Below, one piece after another: positions 33,843-42,981 of a DNA stretch of 51,127 nt (within the stretch, counting starts at the first letter, position 1; each line of letters begins with the position of its first letter). The stretch covers positions 1 to 51,127 of the forward strand of contig CAIVPR010000134.1 in the NCBI GenBank assembly GCA_903907865.1. The letters are read 5' to 3'. This DNA is from an uncultured Acidobacteriia bacterium (GTDB lineage Bacteria > Acidobacteriota > Terriglobia > Bryobacterales > Bryobacteraceae). The notes under the pieces are model-generated. The model was given only the letters and a program-made list of their open reading frames with translations. It was not told the DNA's origin and searched no databases. The position numbers and the translations under genes were made by a program.

Positions 33843-36407
33843 GTGAGCAGCAAAAGGGGCCAAGCCCCCCGCATCTTCCTGATCGACACCTTCGGCTTCA
33901 TCTTCCGGGCCTACCATGCCCGCGCCAGGATGTCGGCTCCGCCCATGCGGACGGCCTCGGGGCTGTCGACGGAAGCGGTCTTCATCTTCAGCAACATGCT
34001 GCGGAAGCTCACCCGCGAGTTCAAGCCGGACCACGTCGCCGCCGTCTTCGAGGGCGAAGGCAAGACGTTGCGCGAGCAGGAGTTCGCCGAATACAAGGCC
34101 AACCGCGCCGAGACGCCGCCGGAATTGCTCCAGCAGATCCCGTATGTGATCAAGCTGGTGGAGGCGCTGCGCATTCCCGCCGTACAGGCTCCGGGGTACG
34201 AGGCCGACGACGTGATCGGAACACTCGCCAAGCGCGCATCGGAGGCCGGTTTCGAGGTGGTGATCGTGTCCAGCGATAAGGACATGCTGCAACTAGTCAA
34301 TGATCGGGTCTCCATGCTCAATCCTGCCAAGGACGACACTTGGTACGATGCAGCCAAGGTCAAGGAGTTCATGGGCGTGGAACCGGGCCAGGTGGCGGAT
34401 CTGCTTGCGCTCAAGGGCGACCCGGTGGACAACATTCCGGGCGCACCCGGCATCGGGGAAAAGGGCGCGCAGGATCTGCTGAACCAGTTCGGGTCACTGG
34501 CTGCGCTCTTGGAGCGTGCTGCCGAGGTCCCGAAACGCATGTATCGGGAAAGTTTGCAGAACAACCGCGAACGCATCCTGATGAGCCAGCGGCTGGCGAC
34601 CATCGAACGCGAGGTGCCACTGGAGTTCGACGCCGATTCGTTCCGTCTGCGGGAGCCGGATCTGGGGCTTCTGCGACCGCTGCTCAAGGAACTGGAGTTC
34701 TTCAGCCAATTGAAGGATTTGGGGCCGACGGCGGACGAGCGTCCGAAGGATTTAGCGTCGTTGCCGGATGCCGCCGCGACGGCATCGTGGCTGGCAGACG
34801 TGGATGGACCGCTTTCGGTGGTGTATTCGCCGGAACTCGACGAATTCGGGCTTGCCTTCCGCGACGGAGAGGGCCGGAGCGTGCCGGGGGGGCGCGTCGG
34901 GGAACTGCGGGCGGTGCTGGAGGACGCGGCGGTCGCGAAGGTGGCCTGCGATTTGAAATCGCTCACCCTGCGCCTGATGGAGGCCGAAATCCAAGCGGCC
35001 GGGTTCAGCGAAGACGTCGCGTTGCAGGCGTTCCTGCTGGATGCCGATCCAGGCGGCTGCACGCTGGAAGCGATGGTCGAACGGCGGCTGGATTTGAAGC
35101 CGGGGCCTCGTCCCGACGAGCGGGCGTTGTACGTGCACGATCTCGACAAGCGGCTGTGCCCCGAGGTGGAAAAGATGGGGCCGGAGGCGCTGGAGCTTTA
35201 CCGGGATGTCGACCTGCCCCTGGCCGGCGTGCTGGCTCGGATGGAGCAAGAGGGGATCCGGATCGATTCGACGGAGTTGGGGCGCCTGTCGGCGTTGCTG
35301 GAATCCGACATCGCGCGCCTGACCGGCGAAATCCACGCGGCGGCTGGCCGGGAGTTCAACATCGCGTCGCCGCAGCAGTTGGGCAAGGTGCTGTTCGAGG
35401 AGCTGGGACTTCCCTCCCCCCGTCCGGCAGCAAAGGGCAAGGCCATTTCGACGGCCGCCGACATCCTGGACATGCTGGCCCCGGACTACCCCATCGTGCG
35501 CCAGGTGCTGGAATTCCGCCAGCTTTCGAAATTGAAGGGCACGTACATCGACGCCCTGCCCGCCCTAGTGGACCCGTTCACGGACCGGATCCACACCAGC
35601 TTCAACCAGTGCGGGGCCGCGACGGGACGGCTCTCGTCGTCGAACCCGAACTTGCAGAACATCCCGATCCGGACCGAATTGGGGCGGCAGATCCGGGCGG
35701 CGTTCGTGCCCCGCGACGGCTGGAAGTTGGTGGTCGCCGACTATTCGCAGATCGAACTGCGGCTGCTGGCGCACATGTCGCAGGACCCGGTGCTGCTGGA
35801 CGCCTTCCGCACGGGCGAGGACATCCACACGCGCACCGCCGCCGAAGTGATGGGCGTGCCCCCGATGTTCGTCACCAAGGAGGCGCGCAACAACGCCAAG
35901 GCCGTGAATTTCGGGATCGTGTACGGGATCAGCGGCTTCGGGCTGGCGACAAACCTCGGCATTCCCCGCAAGGAGGCCGAGGCGTACATCAAGGCGTACT
36001 TCGAGAGGTATGCCGGGGTGAAGCGGCACATTGAGTCGACGATTGCGGCGACGCGGGAGTCGGGCGTGGCGAGGACGCTGTTCGGACGCGTCCGGCCCAT
36101 CCCGGACATGAACTCCCGTAACGCGAACGCGCGCGGGTTCGCGGAACGGACGGCGGTGAATTCGCCCATCCAGGGGTCGGCATCGGATTTGATCAAGATT
36201 GCGATGGTGCGGATCGATAGGGCGATGGCGGGGTGGCGGTCGAAATTGCTGCTGCAGGTGCACGACGAACTGGTGTTCGAGGCTCCGGCGGAGGAAGTGG
36301 CGGATTTGAAGGCGTTGGTGAAAGCGGAGATGGAGTCGGCGTGCGAGTTGAGCGTGCCTCTGATGGTGGAAACGGGGGACGGGCCGAACTGGCGGGATGC
36401 GAAGTAG
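33843..36407 (+). CDS. polA: DNA polymerase I
   Basis: 854 residues. Residues about 1-290 are the 5'-3' exonuclease (IFLIDTFGFIFRAYHA, EFAEYKANRAETPPE, APGYEADDVIGTLA, SSDKDMLQLVNDRVS, GDPVDNIPGAPGIGEKGA). The middle domain corresponds to the 3'-5' exonuclease but its motifs look degenerate: the D-x-E of motif I and the motif II Asp are not found, so proofreading is probably lost. The family A polymerase domain follows: motif A DYSQIELRLLAHMSQD at about residue 633, the O-helix KAVNFGIVYGISGFGLA, and motif C LLQVHDELVFE. It fills gaps after RNA primer removal and repair. GTG 33843 is the start. Confidence 0.97.
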   Translation: MSSKRGQAPRIFLIDTFGFIFRAYHARARMSAPPMRTASGLSTEAVFIFSNMLRKLTREFKPDHVAAVFEGEGKTLREQEFAEYKANRAETPPELLQQIPYVIKLVEALRIPAVQAPGYEADDVIGTLAKRASEAGFEVVIVSSDKDMLQLVNDRVSMLNPAKDDTWYDAAKVKEFMGVEPGQVADLLALKGDPVDNIPGAPGIGEKGAQDLLNQFGSLAALLERAAEVPKRMYRESLQNNRERILMSQRLATIEREVPLEFDADSFRLREPDLGLLRPLLKELEFFSQLKDLGPTADERPKDLASLPDAAATASWLADVDGPLSVVYSPELDEFGLAFRDGEGRSVPGGRVGELRAVLEDAAVAKVACDLKSLTLRLMEAEIQAAGFSEDVALQAFLLDADPGGCTLEAMVERRLDLKPGPRPDERALYVHDLDKRLCPEVEKMGPEALELYRDVDLPLAGVLARMEQEGIRIDSTELGRLSALLESDIARLTGEIHAAAGREFNIASPQQLGKVLFEELGLPSPRPAAKGKAISTAADILDMLAPDYPIVRQVLEFRQLSKLKGTYIDALPALVDPFTDRIHTSFNQCGAATGRLSSSNPNLQNIPIRTELGRQIRAAFVPRDGWKLVVADYSQIELRLLAHMSQDPVLLDAFRTGEDIHTRTAAEVMGVPPMFVTKEARNNAKAVNFGIVYGISGFGLATNLGIPRKEAEAYIKAYFERYAGVKRHIESTIAATRESGVARTLFGRVRPIPDMNSRNANARGFAERTAVNSPIQGSASDLIKIAMVRIDRAMAGWRSKLLLQVHDELVFEAPAEEVADLKALVKAEMESACELSVPLMVETGDGPNWRDAK

Positions 36408-36413
36408 GGGTTA

Positions 36414-36437
36414 GGGGGCGACACAAGGTCGCTCCCC
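36414..36437. terminator. Hairpin after polA
   Basis: GGGGGCGAC (36414-36422) pairs with the following GTCGCTCCCC (36428-36437) with one bulged T and a 5-nt loop. It lies just past the polA stop and before the convergent protease stop. There is no T-run, so an intrinsic terminator is only possible. Confidence 0.4.
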
Positions 36438-36500
36438 GACCTGCGGCTCGGAAGAATTAACACCTAGCTGCGGACGACAACCGAGGGACTTCCACGGCCG

Positions 36501-39500
36501 CTACTTCACTGAAATCGTTCCGGCCTTGGCAGTGAACGTGCCCACCGACAGGTCCACTTCCTTCAGCCCGGCACCCACATTGGGGACCAACACGTTGATC
36601 TGGTACAACCCCACGGTGCCGGGTGTCATGCCGCTGAACAGCACCTGAGCGTTCTGCCCGCCAATCGTCACGGTTGGCGTGGTCGCCGTAACAGCCAGGG
36701 GATTCGACGGAGCTGGGTCGCCGCTCGGGGGCTGGTTGCTCACCGGCCCCAAGCCGTTGCAATAGAGCTGGATGTAGTGCCCCTGCAGCGCGGGATTTGA
36801 CGCGGTCACCAGTTGGAAGTTCTCGTCCAGAGCTGCCGGGACGGTTGCGCCGCCCGACGGAGCGGTGAACATCCCGGGCGACGAGGCCGCGAGAGGCAGC
36901 GTATACACGGTGCTGGAACTCCCCGGCACGGACACCTTCATCTGGACGCTGCGCTGTCCCGCCAGTTCCCACGGCACTTGCACATTGATCTGACCCGGTG
37001 TCACGAAGAACAGGTGGCCGGGCACGCTGACCGACCCCGCGTCGAAGCTGACCCGCACCCCGGCCATTGAGAGCGGCAGATTCTGGGTCGAGACCACCTG
37101 CGACGTAGGGGCCAGATTGGACCCGAAGATCGCCACGTACGAGCCAGGAGAAGCCGCAATCCCCTGCTGGAACGTGGCCGCCTCGACCACTCCGTTCGCC
37201 AGAATCACCGGCTTTGATACACCCGAAATGGTGAACGTGGTCGAGAACCCGCCAGCGGTCGCTTGGAACTCGTTCGCCCCGGGTTGCGGGCCGAGGGTGG
37301 CGTTGGCACCGGCGAACCCGTAGATGTCGGTCGTGATGTCCGCATTCGTCACCTGCCCGCCGCCCGCCAGCGTCGAAAACCTTACCGGCGCATTGGGGAC
37401 CGGAATCCCGTAGCGGTCGAGCAGTTCCAAGATCACCACGCCTTGGGACGAGAACTGTCCGACCGTCCCGTTGTCCCCGTCACCGATGAGCGGAATGATG
37501 TTCCACGGCACCGAGTCTGTCGCGAGGTACAAATAGGGGATGCGGAAGGCCGTCGGGCCGCCTTGCACCGTGACAAAGCCCTCGTAGCTGCCCGCAGTGG
37601 GCAAGGTTCCGGTTAGAGTCAGGTTGACGGTGGCGGTCTGACCCGGCCCGAGCGCCAAGCTCGGTCGGTCGATGGCGGCCTTTGCGCTGGTTTCTGCCGT
37701 CCGCCGGTCCAGCGTCACTGTCAGATTCAGCGTGGAGGTTCCGGTGTTGGTCAGTTGGATCGCCTGCGCCAGCGGCAGTTGGCCGGACTTCAGGATTCCA
37801 AACGAGACGCTGGTCGGCGAGGCCACCAAGGGGGTCGCAACCGCCGCGCCCGCGTTCGTCTTCCCCGCCCCGGTCGAAACAAGCGGGGCCGCGACGCCGC
37901 CCTCGGTCACGTCCTGGGTCGCCGTGTTCACGATGGCCGACTTGATCTGCGCGGGCGTCCATTTCGGGTTGGCCTGTTTGACCAAGGCCGCAACCCCCGC
38001 CACGATCGGGGCCGAGAAGCTGGTGCCCTGCGAAATCAGGAAGCCGGACGGCGAGTAGAGCGCTCCGTTGGGGTCGTAACTTTGGCCTGCCAGGTAGAGG
38101 TCGGTGCCGGGTGCCACCACGTCGGGCTTGATCCCGCCGGTGCCCAGAACCGGTCCGCGCGAACTGAACGGGGCCATCTGGTTGCCAGTTGTCACGTCGA
38201 ACGCCACCAGCTTGGTCAGCATGGAGGCGGTCGGGGTGGTGCTGGCGGACTGCAGGAAGGTGCGGATGGTCTGGCCGTCGGTGTAACCGACAAACGTGGA
38301 GGGAATCGGGCTGGACCCGCCTACGCCTGCCAGTACCAGCGAATCATCGCCGACCGTGTTGGAAAAGATCACACCGACGGCCCCCGCCGTTTGGGCGTTC
38401 TGCACCTTGGTTGCGAAGGTGCAAGTGCCTCGCGCCACCATAGCGTAGGTCCCCGTCAGGGAGCCGGCGGGTAGAGGATTGCAAGCCAATGCGTCGCCGA
38501 CCGATCCGGCGTCCGCCAGAGGCGCGTTCAGTTGGGACGACGGCAGCGGGCCGTTGCTCAACAGCGCCCTGAATTGGCCCAAGCCAGCCACATTCAGGCC
38601 GTTCGACCAGGAATGCGAGTTTGTGGAAGCGCCCGCAGTCAACGCATCGGGCAGGTCGCCAGGGGTGGACATGCTGCCGAACGTCGGCTGGACGGCGCTG
38701 CCGAGCGCCCCTTCGTTGCCCGCCGCAGCCACGACGAGCATGCCTTGGGTGACGGCCCGATGGACGGCATCGGCAAAGGGATCGCAAGACCGGCCGGCCG
38801 GGTAGCCGCAGATCGCGCCGGTATCGGTGGGCCCGGCCAGCGTGGGTGCCCCGAGGGACAGTACCGCGATGTCCATGCCGTCACTAAAGGCGTCCTCCAG
38901 CGCCGAGATGATCGCCTGGCCGGACGTGCCGTCGTTCACGCCGGGCGAGCCGAACACCTTGTAGCTCCCCAGATAGGCCTTGGGCGCAACGCCGGTAATC
39001 GTATCGGAGGGCCCGGAAACGGTGCCCCCGGCGGCCGCCATCGCAACGGCGGTTCCGTGCCCGAGGTGGTCCTTCGGGGTGTAGTCGTCCGGTTTCGAAT
39101 TGGCTGCAGGGTTGGAGCCGCTGCCCGCCGAGAGGTAGGGCACGTAGCTGCGGGCCACGATGACGCGGCTGGTGGTGAACTTAGCGCAATCGAGCGGAAC
39201 CAGCGGCATGTTGACGATGGAACAAACCGGAAAGCTCGCCGGGGCGGTGACGGTCGCGTCCTGGAAGGCGAGGTTGCCGGTGTCGATCCCGGAATCGATG
39301 ATCGCGATCTTGACGCCCTTGCCCGCTGTGGTTTGACCGCCGATCAGACCCCATGCCGCCGGGACATTCACCAACTGGACGGCGCGGTCCAGCGTGGGCA
39401 GGTATTCGCGGTCGCGCACAACGTACCGGACGCCCGGCTGCTTGCCCAATTCGGCCACGTCGCCCGGCTCCACCGACACGTACAACGCGTTCAGCAGGCG

Positions 39501-39665
39501 GCTCGACTCCCCGCGGACTGACGCCTTGTGCGCCAACATCATCGAGCGGTGCGCCGCTGTTGGTTTCGCGTCCAGCACGACGATGTAGCGCGCGGGCTCC
39601 GCCGCGGCGATTCCTGAGGTGAACAACGCACCCGCCACCAAACCCAATACTTGAAATCTTGTCAT
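36501..39665 (-). CDS. Secreted subtilisin-like (S8) serine protease with PA and Solibacter-type C-terminal domains
   Basis: 1054 residues from ATG 39665. A signal peptide (VLGLVAGALFTSGIAAA) is followed by an inhibitor I9-like propeptide (RYIVVLDAKP to RYVVRDREYLP, about 26-90). The S8 catalytic domain holds Asp 124 in IAIIDSGID, His 203 in HLGHGTAVA and Ser about 549 in SQGTSFSAPIV. A PA-like insert (MVARGTCTFATKVQNAQ) splits it. Two beta-sandwich regions follow (SVSFGILKSGQLPLAQ, NAPVRFSTLAGGGQV). The final ~230 residues (AIFGSNLAPTS, FFVTPGQINVQVPWELAG, YQINVLVP) match the TIGR03437 pattern. It probably digests extracellular protein and is surface- or matrix-linked. Confidence 0.93.
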   Translation of the reverse strand: MTRFQVLGLVAGALFTSGIAAAEPARYIVVLDAKPTAAHRSMMLAHKASVRGESSRLLNALYVSVEPGDVAELGKQPGVRYVVRDREYLPTLDRAVQLVNVPAAWGLIGGQTTAGKGVKIAIIDSGIDTGNLAFQDATVTAPASFPVCSIVNMPLVPLDCAKFTTSRVIVARSYVPYLSAGSGSNPAANSKPDDYTPKDHLGHGTAVAMAAAGGTVSGPSDTITGVAPKAYLGSYKVFGSPGVNDGTSGQAIISALEDAFSDGMDIAVLSLGAPTLAGPTDTGAICGYPAGRSCDPFADAVHRAVTQGMLVVAAAGNEGALGSAVQPTFGSMSTPGDLPDALTAGASTNSHSWSNGLNVAGLGQFRALLSNGPLPSSQLNAPLADAGSVGDALACNPLPAGSLTGTYAMVARGTCTFATKVQNAQTAGAVGVIFSNTVGDDSLVLAGVGGSSPIPSTFVGYTDGQTIRTFLQSASTTPTASMLTKLVAFDVTTGNQMAPFSSRGPVLGTGGIKPDVVAPGTDLYLAGQSYDPNGALYSPSGFLISQGTSFSAPIVAGVAALVKQANPKWTPAQIKSAIVNTATQDVTEGGVAAPLVSTGAGKTNAGAAVATPLVASPTSVSFGILKSGQLPLAQAIQLTNTGTSTLNLTVTLDRRTAETSAKAAIDRPSLALGPGQTATVNLTLTGTLPTAGSYEGFVTVQGGPTAFRIPYLYLATDSVPWNIIPLIGDGDNGTVGQFSSQGVVILELLDRYGIPVPNAPVRFSTLAGGGQVTNADITTDIYGFAGANATLGPQPGANEFQATAGGFSTTFTISGVSKPVILANGVVEAATFQQGIAASPGSYVAIFGSNLAPTSQVVSTQNLPLSMAGVRVSFDAGSVSVPGHLFFVTPGQINVQVPWELAGQRSVQMKVSVPGSSSTVYTLPLAASSPGMFTAPSGGATVPAALDENFQLVTASNPALQGHYIQLYCNGLGPVSNQPPSGDPAPSNPLAVTATTPTVTIGGQNAQVLFSGMTPGTVGLYQINVLVPNVGAGLKEVDLSVGTFTAKAGTISVK

Positions 39666-39754
39666 TTCTTGGTCTTTTCCTAAATCGCACACGGCCAGCC
39701 GCGTCCGTCAACTCCGTCTGGTCCTGTAGGCGAATGTCGATCGCGGCTCGTGTG

Positions 39755-40723
39755 CTAAAAGAACACCCTGTACAACGTTGCCGCAATCGCGTGCGCCACC
39801 ATGCTGGTCGGCACGCTGCGGGACTCCCGCCACGCCAAGCCGCACCACAGCCCGAACACCGTGGCGACAATCGCAAACCGCCAGTTCGGGAAGGCCCCGT
39901 GGAAACCTAGGTGCGCCGATCCGAACACAATGGACGTGACGGCCAGCGCGGCCCAACGGTTGCGGGTGGCTTCCTCCAACCAGTTCTGCAACACGCCGCG
40001 GAAGATGAACTCCTCGGAAAGCGTCACCACCCAGAGGATGCCGAGAAACTGCGGGACGGCCGCCCAGAGATTCGGATGCGCCTTCGGGGTCCAGAGCCCC
40101 AGGAGCCGAAGGGCGATTAGCGAGGTCGCGGCCATTGGTAGCGACCACTTCACGCCGTTGCGCCACTCGCGCCAGGTGGGCAGGAAGCGGTACTCGGCGG
40201 TGATGCCACCCCGCAGGACCAGCAGGGCGGTCGCAGAGGTCCGGATCAGCATCAGGTGACCGAGCGTGGAAACGCCCAGTTTCGGGATCGGCGTGGGATA
40301 GATCTGGTCGAAGACTTTGGACAGCAGCACCGCCGCCACCAGCGCCAAATAGAGGTAATCCGTCAGCCAGCCCTTGGGCTGAACGCGGAACCACATCGAA
40401 AGGAGCAGCGCCAACCCTGCCAGCAGGGCCAACGACTCTACTCGGAACAACCCTGTCGGTACCGAATAGACGAGGTACGGCAACAGGCAGGACCCGGCCA
40501 GCAGCCACGGGTTGCGGATGCGCGACCACTCGGCCGACGGTGAGAGATAGAACGGGAACTCGACGAGAAAGGCGGCCGCGATCGGAATAGCCGTCCAAGC
40601 GGGTATCCCCTTGAATTGCACAAAAACCAGCGCCGCAAGGCCCAACGCGACCCACCCCAAGCCCAACCCCGGCGGAATAGCCTTCCGCTTGGTCGCGGAC
40701 GAGTCTGGCATCGGGGCCATCAT
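39755..40723 (-). CDS. CPBP-family intramembrane metalloprotease
   Basis: Polytopic membrane protein of about 320 residues with the Abi/CPBP catalytic motifs: SEEFIFRG (Glu-Glu and Arg), AHLGFHG (His) and VAHAIAATLY (His). Such proteases process prenyl-type substrates or membrane peptides. Eight or so hydrophobic segments are seen from WVALGLAALVFVQF onward. The start is uncertain: ATGs at 40723, 40720 and 40711 lack a Shine-Dalgarno. A further ATG at 40870 has AAGGAG 7 bases upstream and overlaps the neighbouring stop (ATGA), but its first 49 codons lie over the decayed LolA-like fragment, so I prefer the shorter form. A disabled copy of its N-terminus lies at 44080-44211. Confidence 0.85.
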   Translation of the reverse strand: MMAPMPDSSATKRKAIPPGLGLGWVALGLAALVFVQFKGIPAWTAIPIAAAFLVEFPFYLSPSAEWSRIRNPWLLAGSCLLPYLVYSVPTGLFRVESLALLAGLALLLSMWFRVQPKGWLTDYLYLALVAAVLLSKVFDQIYPTPIPKLGVSTLGHLMLIRTSATALLVLRGGITAEYRFLPTWREWRNGVKWSLPMAATSLIALRLLGLWTPKAHPNLWAAVPQFLGILWVVTLSEEFIFRGVLQNWLEEATRNRWAALAVTSIVFGSAHLGFHGAFPNWRFAIVATVFGLWCGLAWRESRSVPTSMVAHAIAATLYRVFF

Positions 40724-40733
40724 AGCATTTCTG

Positions 40734-40830
40734 ATGTTGATTACCGCCGGAACCGCCACAATTCGGGGCGTCGAACCGCCGCCGAATCCCGCCAACAGGG
40801 TTGCAGCGCAAGAAGCGGAAGAAGAGCCCG
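40734..40830 (+). pseudogene. 5' remnant of a LolA-like gene (paralogue of 44429-45133)
   Basis: On the plus strand this stretch encodes MLITAGTATIRGVEPPPN and ANRVAAQEAEE. It aligns with LLIAAGTGAISAAEPPSN and AKRVAARETA at the start of the intact gene at 44429. Beyond about residue 32 the similarity ends, so only the signal peptide and first mature residues survive. It is divergent to the intact CPBP gene. Confidence 0.6.
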
Positions 40831-40866
40831 CCGGAGGCTGCGTGTCCCGAGGTGTCAGTGGCTTCT

Positions 40867-42063
40867 TCATTTCAGGCTCCTTGTAGGCTGGGCTGGCATT
40901 CCGCGGGGCCCGATGTGGACGGCACGCTCCACCTCCGTTCCAAGAAGGCCGGAACCCGGACGGACCCGCGCCGGGCTGGACCACGTCCGTTGTGACTTGA
41001 TCCGACCAGCTGCCCGAAGCCGGCCCAGACAAGGTCTGTGGGTATGCGAAGAGCTTTTGAGGAACCCGCGCCAGTCACGCCGCCGGACGCGGCTGGACGG
41101 GTGGTTCCTGTGGCCTCTTGCGCCAAGTCCGGCGGCTCTTGCGCTTTTGACGAACTCGCGCAAGTCACGCCGCCGGACGCGGCTGGACGGGTGGTTCCTC
41201 CGGCCTCTTGCGCCGCGTCCGGCGGCTCTTGCGCTTCTAACGGAAACTAGTACGGCTACCACCGGGTCGCACTCGCAAATTGTTGATTCAGTTGATCGTT
41301 CTGGTTGTTTGTGAGCCTCCGTCTGGAGTGGTTCGGGGGCCGAAACAGAGCCAAACAGACCCAAATAGCCTTCTGACACCGTGCCTAGCGGATCGGCGGG
41401 CGGGGGGATAACGGGACGATCATACCTGCCTTGGTAGTAGGGGTCCTCGGGGCTTCCTTCGGACTCCGGTCGGGATTGGATCTCAGCTTGTGTCGCGCGG
41501 AGGCGGAGGAGGGTGGCGAGGGCCTTGTGGAAGTCGCGGTTGTGGCGGGCTGCGTCTCGCGAGAGCTGCGGCAGCACTTTGGAGGTGTCGACCAGTTCAC
41601 GGTAGCCGAGGGCATTGCGGAAGGCCACGGGGCTGTGATCGGGATGGGGTGCCGCGGCTTCGGGGTCCGGCTGGGGGAGGAGAGGCTCGGGAATCGTGTT
41701 GTAGGAATGGTCGATCAGGCGGGCTTCGAGGATGCCCAGGCGGTCGCGCCGCCAAGAGGCGGCGACCATGTCGTTGACCAGGGACTTTTCGAGGTGGCCG
41801 ACGGGTTGGAATTCGCGGTGGTAGCGCCGGGAGAGGCGGATGAACTGCCTGCGGTCCTCGCAGGCGAGCAGGACTTCGTCGGCGAGTTTGGCGTGTTGAC
41901 GATTGGCGCTTTTCTGCGTTGTGCATTGGGGGGATAAGTCGGGGCCCGTACCAACCGAGGGCAGTGCATTTGGGGCGCAGACCGATTTGCCCTCGGGCAT
42001 GCGTGGGCCGGTGGATTTTTGCGTGTTTTGCCGGTTGGCGGCGAGTTGTCGTTCTGAGAGCAT
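40867..42063 (-). CDS. Conserved hypothetical protein of the ANRQN..STGP type, with repeat-built C-terminus
   Basis: 398 residues. The N-terminus SERQLAANRQNTQKSTGPR and PEGK is the signature of a hypothetical protein family frequent in Acidobacteriota and some other soil bacteria, function unknown. GGAGGAA five bases ahead of ATG 42063 supports the start. Residues up to about 190 are helical (FIRLSRRYHREFQPVGHLEK, DMVAASWRRDRLGILEARLI). After about 240 the sequence turns low-complexity, and its last ~120 residues include two 30-residue repeats (SARAAGLGARGHRNHPSSRV) encoded by 90-bp DNA repeats, so the C-terminus may have been extended by repeat DNA. Its stop overlaps an ATG in ATGA at 40867-40870. 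Confidence 0.65.
   Translation of the reverse strand: MLSERQLAANRQNTQKSTGPRMPEGKSVCAPNALPSVGTGPDLSPQCTTQKSANRQHAKLADEVLLACEDRRQFIRLSRRYHREFQPVGHLEKSLVNDMVAASWRRDRLGILEARLIDHSYNTIPEPLLPQPDPEAAAPHPDHSPVAFRNALGYRELVDTSKVLPQLSRDAARHNRDFHKALATLLRLRATQAEIQSRPESEGSPEDPYYQGRYDRPVIPPPADPLGTVSEGYLGLFGSVSAPEPLQTEAHKQPERSTESTICECDPVVAVLVSVRSARAAGRGARGRRNHPSSRVRRRDLREFVKSARAAGLGARGHRNHPSSRVRRRDWRGFLKSSSHTHRPCLGRLRAAGRIKSQRTWSSPARVRPGSGLLGTEVERAVHIGPRGMPAQPTRSLK
41074..41253. repeat. Two 90-bp tandem repeats with internal inverted repeats
   Basis: Unit 1 is 41074-41163 and unit 2 is 41164-41253; the first 36 bases of both are identical and the rest differ at few positions. Each unit holds a 10-bp inverted repeat: GCCGCCGGAC at 41079-41088 and 41169-41178, GTCCGGCGGC at 41127-41136 and 41217-41226. 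A decayed third unit end may precede 41074. The look is that of a REP-like palindromic unit in tandem. Confidence 0.8.
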
Positions 42064-42354
42064 AGGGGTTCCTCCGAGGTGGAGTATGCCATGCGGGGTC
42101 GGTGAAAACGAACTCGGGATGATGGATGTTATTGATTTGGTTGGAAATATAGTTTGTGACCGCGGTTGGCGACCGGTGGCATTTCCAGTCGCTAGGGACG
42201 CATTGGCAAAGGCGCGGCCCCGAACGGCCCTTCAATCGACGGGCCTTTGGGGCCAGCTAGCGGTAGCAGCGAGCAGCGCGACAATGCTTAGGTCGTCGCG
42301 GCAGTTCGATTCACAATCAATTTGCGCATTCCGCGATTGACGTACAGCAGGATT
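42064..42354. other. Intergenic stretch without recognised gene
   Basis: Open frames here are antisense or lack coding character. The part at 42115-42160 is AT-richer (contains AAATATAGTTTG) and could carry a promoter, but no well-spaced -35/-10 pair was found. Confidence 0.5.
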
Positions 42355-42981
42355 TCAGACAAACCGAGGCGGGGAAAAGCTCGTCAGATGTCCGACCACG
42401 AGGTGTCCGAGTGATGGGTCTGCTGTCCGGATATGTTCGATAACACGTCCGTAGATGGCGCTCACGACCTGCACTGCCCAAGCGAACAAGCGGTGCGACG
42501 CAATCTGGTCGAGGAGAGCGTAATCGTGCGCCTCGCCCGTGCTCTGTAGCAGTCCGTGGGTCTTGACACGCTCGAGATAGCGTGGCCAGTTATCCGGCAT
42601 GCCCGTCGGGGCGTGGCTGGGATGGATGATCTCGTTGCGCAACTCTTGGAGGTCCTCAAAATCCCTAAGCAGGTCGCCGTCTATCCCATACCGTTTGATG
42701 AACTGATCCGAATTGACGTCGAGTGGTTTTCCAGACGGCGGGGCAGAGTTCAGAAGGAATTCGCACTCAACTACGAACGCTTGGAGAGCCGCAAGGAGCA
42801 TAGGCAGACCTGCCCACGTGTAGCGCGAGCAATTGCCGTCGGCGCATTGTGCGGCGCACTCCTTCGAGTGCACGAAAAGCAGATGCGAGAGATGCAGGAA
42901 GTCTTGTGAACTTGTCGCGGCTACGCCATTTCGCCGCTCGGCGAACCTCTGGCCCCGGTCCTTTCCTCCTGTGCGCGCCAT
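42355..42981 (-). CDS. HEPN-like protein of unknown function
   Basis: 208 residues, mostly helical. In the middle, LQELRNEIIHPSHAPTGMP contains R-N-E-I-I-H, which fits the R-x4-H motif of active HEPN ribonucleases, preceded by helices (LLAALQAFVVECEFLLN, LLRDFEDLQEL) as in that fold. The C-terminus is helical (HRLFAWAVQVVSAIYGRVIEH). ATG 42981 has no clear Shine-Dalgarno. It stands alone, without an adjacent small antitoxin gene. A toxin or defence role is an inference from the motif; an ordinary structural HEPN-fold protein remains possible. Confidence 0.6.
   Translation of the reverse strand: MARTGGKDRGQRFAERRNGVAATSSQDFLHLSHLLFVHSKECAAQCADGNCSRYTWAGLPMLLAALQAFVVECEFLLNSAPPSGKPLDVNSDQFIKRYGIDGDLLRDFEDLQELRNEIIHPSHAPTGMPDNWPRYLERVKTHGLLQSTGEAHDYALLDQIASHRLFAWAVQVVSAIYGRVIEHIRTADPSLGHLVVGHLTSFSPPRFV

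Noticed and set aside
34340-36034. 564-codon frame inside polA
   Set aside because: Second-frame shadow of the polymerase gene, Arg/Gly-rich, no domain.
41074-41253. CRISPR array
   Set aside because: Only two units, in direct contact with no spacers, and translated in frame.
41903-42340. 145-codon plus-strand frame
   Set aside because: Mostly antisense to the ANRQN..STGP gene; the remainder lacks protein-like features.
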